Source of the DNA: Ailurus styani | Lineage: Eukaryota; Chordata; Mammalia; Carnivora; Ailuridae | DNA: 64,000 bases | Reading direction: 5' to 3' | Assembly: GCA_002007465.1 (NCBI GenBank) | Contig: LNAC01000103.1 | Span: 224,846 to 288,845 of the forward strand | Notes under the pieces: model-generated | Told to the model about the DNA's origin: nothing | The model's input: the letters and a program-made list of their open reading frames with translations, nothing else | Database searches by the model: none | Translations under genes and position numbers: made by a program | Shown: piece after piece, positions 60,694 to 64,000 of the stretch | Numbering within the stretch: position 1 is the stretch's first letter | Layout of the letters: each line of letters begins with the position of its first letter

Positions 60694-61641
60694 CTATGTT
60701 GGTTTTTCAAAGTTCCTGGGTGGGACAGTGGGAACTTTGCAGCAAACCGTGTTTGAGTTTTTACAGCGGCATCCAGGCCTGTTAACCCGGTCATAACACC
60801 CCTGGCACAATTTAAGGCAACCCTTGGCTGGAAGGTAACACCATAAACAAGGCAAAAAGAGGGACATGACGCCCATGGCAGACCAACGTGTACAACAGTG
60901 AGACTGGCTGCAAGAACACGGGTTGTCAGCACAGTTGTCCTCATCATCATTAGAACAGTGATAGAAGAGACCTTTCACACAGCACACACAAGTCCCATAG
61001 TCAATCACGTTTTGGGCTGAGCAAAGGCACTGCTTGTCGCAGATCCAGTCTGATGGCAGAGGCCTAGGGTAGGTGCACTCCTTACACTTGCACTTGCCAC
61101 AGTCCTCACACCTGTAGGCATGCAGGCCCAAATCTTCCTTGCTCAGGGGCTTAAGCTCACCTGGCTTGAGCTCCGATTTGGGCTGCACCCGGATTATCCC
61201 ATCAGCAACAGGCCCCGAGGAGAAAGATGGTCCTAACAGTCTCTGTTCCGAGGAACTGCTGCTGGTACTTGTCCTTGTACTGCTCCGAGACCCCGAGCTG
61301 ACTGTGCTGATGGACCTGGACAGAGGGGCTCGTGCAGAAGAATGGACCTGTGGGTGCTGGAGCCTGGGAGGCTGGCGGTGCTCGGGCAGACCGTGGAGCC
61401 TCTCGTGTTTGTGCTGGGCGGAGGGGCGAGGAGCAGGCTTGAGCCCAGGTCTCGGGACCACAGTAGGCCCCTCTGTGTACTCATTGGTGTTTCGGATGGC
61501 TCTGATCTGATCCAGAGACAACACGTGTACCTGCTGGGTGAGGGCATCTCTGGGGTCGGGCTCCCCACGCTGCCTGCCAATGTCATGGGGTGCCTGCAAC
61601 AAGGACTGCGACCCGCTGCCACTCTGAGCTCTGGCCTCCAT
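60694..61641 (-). CDS. SPRY2: Sprouty2, receptor tyrosine kinase signalling antagonist
   Basis: An intact 315-codon frame, the full family length, in one exon as in other mammals. Sprouty2 is a membrane-recruited feedback inhibitor of FGF and other RTK-Ras-ERK signalling that also binds CBL. Visible features are: the NTNEY motif with Tyr55 (CBL SH2-domain and GRB2-linked site), a Ser-rich stretch at about 108-131 including Ser112 and Ser121, and the Cys-rich Sprouty domain at about 178-301 with Tyr227 and Arg252, the residue needed for membrane translocation. The C-terminal PTVPPRNF segment (305-311) is the GRB2-SH3-binding proline motif. The ATG is preceded by an acceptor site 51 bases upstream; its context is weak at -3 (C) but has G at +4. 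No frameshift, stop or missing key residue. The plus-strand ORFs across it (61139-61510, 61342-61677) and the 61233-61622 frame are shadows. Confidence 0.99.
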   Translation of the reverse strand: MEARAQSGSGSQSLLQAPHDIGRQRGEPDPRDALTQQVHVLSLDQIRAIRNTNEYTEGPTVVPRPGLKPAPRPSAQHKHERLHGLPEHRQPPRLQHPQVHSSARAPLSRSISTVSSGSRSSTRTSTSSSSSEQRLLGPSFSSGPVADGIIRVQPKSELKPGELKPLSKEDLGLHAYRCEDCGKCKCKECTYPRPLPSDWICDKQCLCSAQNVIDYGTCVCCVKGLFYHCSNDDEDNCADNPCSCSQSHCCTRWSAMGVMSLFLPCLWCYLPAKGCLKLCQGCYDRVNRPGCRCKNSNTVCCKVPTVPPRNFEKPT

Positions 61642-61692
61642 CAGGTCTGGGAAGTGTGGTCACTCCAGCGGGCTTAGAACACATCTGAATTC
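61642..61692 (-). other. SPRY2: SPRY2 5'UTR part of the coding exon with 3' splice site
   Basis: On the minus strand, a pyrimidine-rich tract with CTTTCCTCTTGGTTTCTGCAG ends the intron, and GAATTCAGATGTG starts the exon at 61692. This leaves about 50 untranslated bases before the ATG. The layout agrees with the known SPRY2 structure of a non-coding first exon plus one coding exon. Confidence 0.85.
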
Positions 61693-62975
61693 CTGCAGAA
61701 ACCAAGAGGAAAGAGCTGGTTTACACTCCAGGATACTTCCCACTCTCCGCCCACCTGAATTAACTCTTCACTTTCCACTCCCCTAGAGGAACAGGATTTG
61801 AAATGGAGTGGCCACGGAGGGTACTAAAATAGCCATACGTGACCGATGCCATGCCAAAAAGCAAAAATTACGACCAGGTACTGACAGTTCTTTAATCTTG
61901 CGACGTGTATTAACACAAAGCTGATCTTTGTTTCGATCACATAGGTAATGACACCCTATTCAAGTAAACATAAAACTGCAAGGTTCAGGTTCAAGGTAAA
62001 GAGTGCAAGAAAATAACGTTAGAATAGAACATTGCTGCCAACAGATGCGAAAGTTGAATACTTTTTCAAAATCTGAGATAGGTTTAACTTTGTCATGGTC
62101 ATTTTTACCTTAAACATCAATAAATGCAGCCTAGAAATTCTTGGTTCTTACTCTGCTTTTACATCAAATACCTTTAACTATAATTTAGCCAGTAATCTGC
62201 AACTTTTTAGAATACCATAGAATGAACATGACTTGCAAAAAAGCAAATATTCGCCACCCCCAAGAAGTTACAAATTTCACAAGACATGCATTAACTATAT
62301 AGTAGCAAAAGTTATAAATTAAAAACAAATCCATTCAAACCCTGTTAGGTGCCATGAACACAAGAACAACCAGCAACAAGACAGGAACTTATTTTCAAGT
62401 TCTCAACAACTTGTGGATCAAATATTTTACGACTGATAGCCTGAGAAAGCATCTTTCATTCTGTTTTAGAAAGACTGTTCTGTTTTAGAAATAAATTATG
62501 TCTAAAAATCTTAATTGCTTTGCCCGTTCCCAAACCTTAACAGTTTAGAACCTAAACTGACTGGGGATAACAGGAAGTGTTTCCAAGATTCGTGTCACGT
62601 CTCCAATCTATCATTCCGACATGTAATCACTTAACTTGCAATCCCTCTATAAATTTCCAAACTATCACCCCCTTTGCCAAGTCTACAATGAACAAAGACG
62701 GGCCAAAGTAGACCTTTATCCAGTCCCCGATTTTTATGAGACACAGGCAGGTGACACACGCCTCCCAGTTCGGACCAAGGCAGAGCTGGAAACCGGATCT
62801 CACTTCCAACAGAAAGGCAGACAAGACAAGGTCGATCTTCGCTTTCGCTCCGTTTATCGGCTCTATCTGCGTCCCAACACCGTCCCCAGCAGGTGAGACA
62901 CAGTCGGAGCCCCGGGGGACTTTTCTCAGGGGCAAGCTGCCCTCCCCAGCACACAATCCCAAGCCTGCCTGGAAA

Positions 62976-62999
62976 GGGGGAGGGAGGGCTCGGAAGGGG
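62976..62999 (+). promoter_or_regulatory. Potential G-quadruplex motif
   Basis: Four G-runs (62976-62980, 62982-62984, 62986-62988, 62996-62999) with loops of 1, 1 and 7 bases fit G3+N1-7. The G-rich strand is the template strand for SPRY2. Confidence 0.5.
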
Positions 63000-63902
63000 A
63001 CGTGCCTTGAAACGCTAGAGCCTACTTCCCCCTCCCTGCCTCCCGGCTAAAATATACCCCACCCCAGACGACTGCCTGCCAGCTCCGCAAAGGAACCACT
63101 CCTCCCCCCGGCAGAGGTCACGCAGCCCACCGCAGGGCGTTCTGGCAAAGGCCCTCGAACGTCGGGCACAGGTTTCTAGCCCTGACGCCGAAAGCCGTGC
63201 CGGAGACACACTGCCGGGACAGAGGTCTGACCCACGCACGCCGCGCGACTCCACGGTGCACTGACCGAAGGGGCACTGCCTGCAATCTGCACACCCCATC
63301 TCCTTTGGAGTGGAGAGAGAAAAAGTGAAAGGAAAATTGCTTTTTAAAGAAAGGGCGATTCTCCGGGCCCCACTGCACGAGCCAGGCGTGCAGGACGCAG
63401 ATCCCTGGGCTGGAAACTTTCCGCGAAGATTTGCTTGCAGTGGAAAGTAGCATCTTTGGGGGGGAGGGGAGCTTTTTTTTTTTTTAAACAAAAATGATCA
63501 CTGCCCGTTCCTAGGCGCCTTCGCAGCTCCCACCGCCCGCCCCACCCCCCACGTTCTCCCATTCCCCACCCGGAAAGTGCTTAGAAACCCCCATTAAGAA
63601 CAGTGTGTGATCAGACTAAGGATTAAGGGTAAAGGACTTCAGTCCAAGGGTGGGGCAAACACAGAAACCGCTTTGTAAAAACGCACAAGATTCCGAATTC
63701 AAGGCAGCAGCAGCGACAAAAAAGTAGATCAGCCCATCAAAGGAAATTAAAAAAAAAAACTAGCCTCTTTCGCTACCTATTTTCAGGTAATGGAAAACGA
63801 TCGCGACCGCTTGATGACTTTCTTCCTGTGGTAGGTCAGCCCAATCTTCCAAAACTAAAAAAAGCGTGACCCAAGCCGACCACGGAGAACGGAAAAAAGA
63901 GA

Positions 63903-63927
63903 GCGCTGCACTTCCGAAGTGCAGCGC
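63903..63927. promoter_or_regulatory. Perfect 12-bp-arm palindrome in the CpG-rich region
   Basis: Arms GCGCTGCACTTC and GAAGTGCAGCGC are separated by one base. The centre gives an ETS-like CACTTCCG. Possibly a site for a dimeric factor or, if transcribed, a stable hairpin. Confidence 0.6.
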
Positions 63928-64000
63928 CGGCGCCCGGCAGGGCGACGCTTCCAGCCGCACCGGCTCGCCCCCGCAGCCGGCACCCCGCCCCTTTTTCAGC

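Larger units (their letters stand above)
61693..64000 (-). other. SPRY2: SPRY2 intron 1 (partial) running into the promoter region
   Basis: Sequence upstream of the acceptor. AT-rich and repeat-free at 61700-62850, then GC-rich. From remembered overall gene length (about 5 kb in human) I expect exon 1 at or just beyond the right edge. I could not pick a convincing donor site, so an alternative first exon inside the window remains possible. ORFs here (62627-63960, both strands) arise from GC-rich composition and are not called. Confidence 0.6.
62850..64000. promoter_or_regulatory. SPRY2: CpG-island-like region of SPRY2
   Basis: CpG dinucleotides are frequent here (for example 63155-63250 and 63900-63990) and rare in the rest of the window. 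GC-box-like CCCCGCCCC is at 63984-63992. No TATA box is obvious. Typical of a developmental-regulator promoter; the start site is not determined. Confidence 0.75.

Noticed and set aside
61233..61622. 129-codon minus-strand ORF overlapping SPRY2 in another frame
   Set aside because: Shadow frame of the GC-rich SPRY2 N-terminal half; no support as a dual-coding frame.
62627..63562. Several ORFs of 86-158 codons on both strands upstream of SPRY2
   Set aside because: CpG-rich composition makes stops rare; mutually overlapping frames without protein-like features.

Overview
This is a stretch of mammalian (carnivore) nuclear DNA. It is AT-rich, has no operons, and is packed with SINEs, LINEs, LTRs and DNA-transposon relics. 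The tRNA-Lys-derived SINEs of the 'GCGCCTGGGTGGCTCAGTGG' type, ending in (AAATA)n AATCTT and poly-A, are CanSINEs. Many carry the variant 3' block 'CTGCCTACTTGTGATCTCTC'. I associate that block with mustelids (ferret/mink/otter/marten group) within the arctoid carnivores, so a mustelid is my best guess.

The only intact protein-coding gene is SPRY2 (Sprouty2) on the minus strand near the right edge. Its 315-codon CDS lies at 60694-61641 in one exon, with a splice acceptor 51 bases upstream of the ATG and a 3'UTR of about 800 bases running left to roughly 59895. The intron runs right from 61693 into a GC/CpG-rich promoter-like region (about 62850-64000). The non-coding first exon is probably at or beyond the right edge. 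The rest of the window (1-59900) looks like the gene desert downstream of SPRY2.

Layout: 1-5068 mixed old repeats (MIR, L2, MER5-like), one young SINE and a 5'-truncated L1. 5082-6337 a GAPDH processed pseudogene with perfect retroposition hallmarks. About 6396-14485 a nearly full-length but dead L1 containing seven nested SINEs. 15237-16982 two minus-strand L1 3' ends. 17000-23760 mostly unique sequence with scattered MIR/SINE and a MaLR-like LTR. 23900-25595 an old L1, followed by an LTR-like block. 26000-33000 mostly unique, with a good CTCF-like motif near 26.2 kb and a repeat-poor stretch at 27.9-32.6 kb. 33850-38760 mainly L2 in both orientations. 38760-47200 unique sequence with scattered MIRs and SINEs. 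47674-48102 an ERVL-type solo LTR. 48-58 kb SINEs, L2, MIR, MER20 and MER5. 58.4-64 kb the SPRY2 locus and its downstream flank.

Six single-N positions (29430, 33111, 37228, 48286, 52165, 52736) look like assembly joins. Four are flanked by direct duplications that are probably contig overlaps that failed to collapse. I see no sign of a new multi-gene system. The observations most worth checking are sequence-level: hairpin and microRNA sites in the SPRY2 3'UTR, a 12-bp-arm palindrome in the CpG-rich region, a perfect four-unit heat-shock element, a CTCF-like site, and the false duplications.
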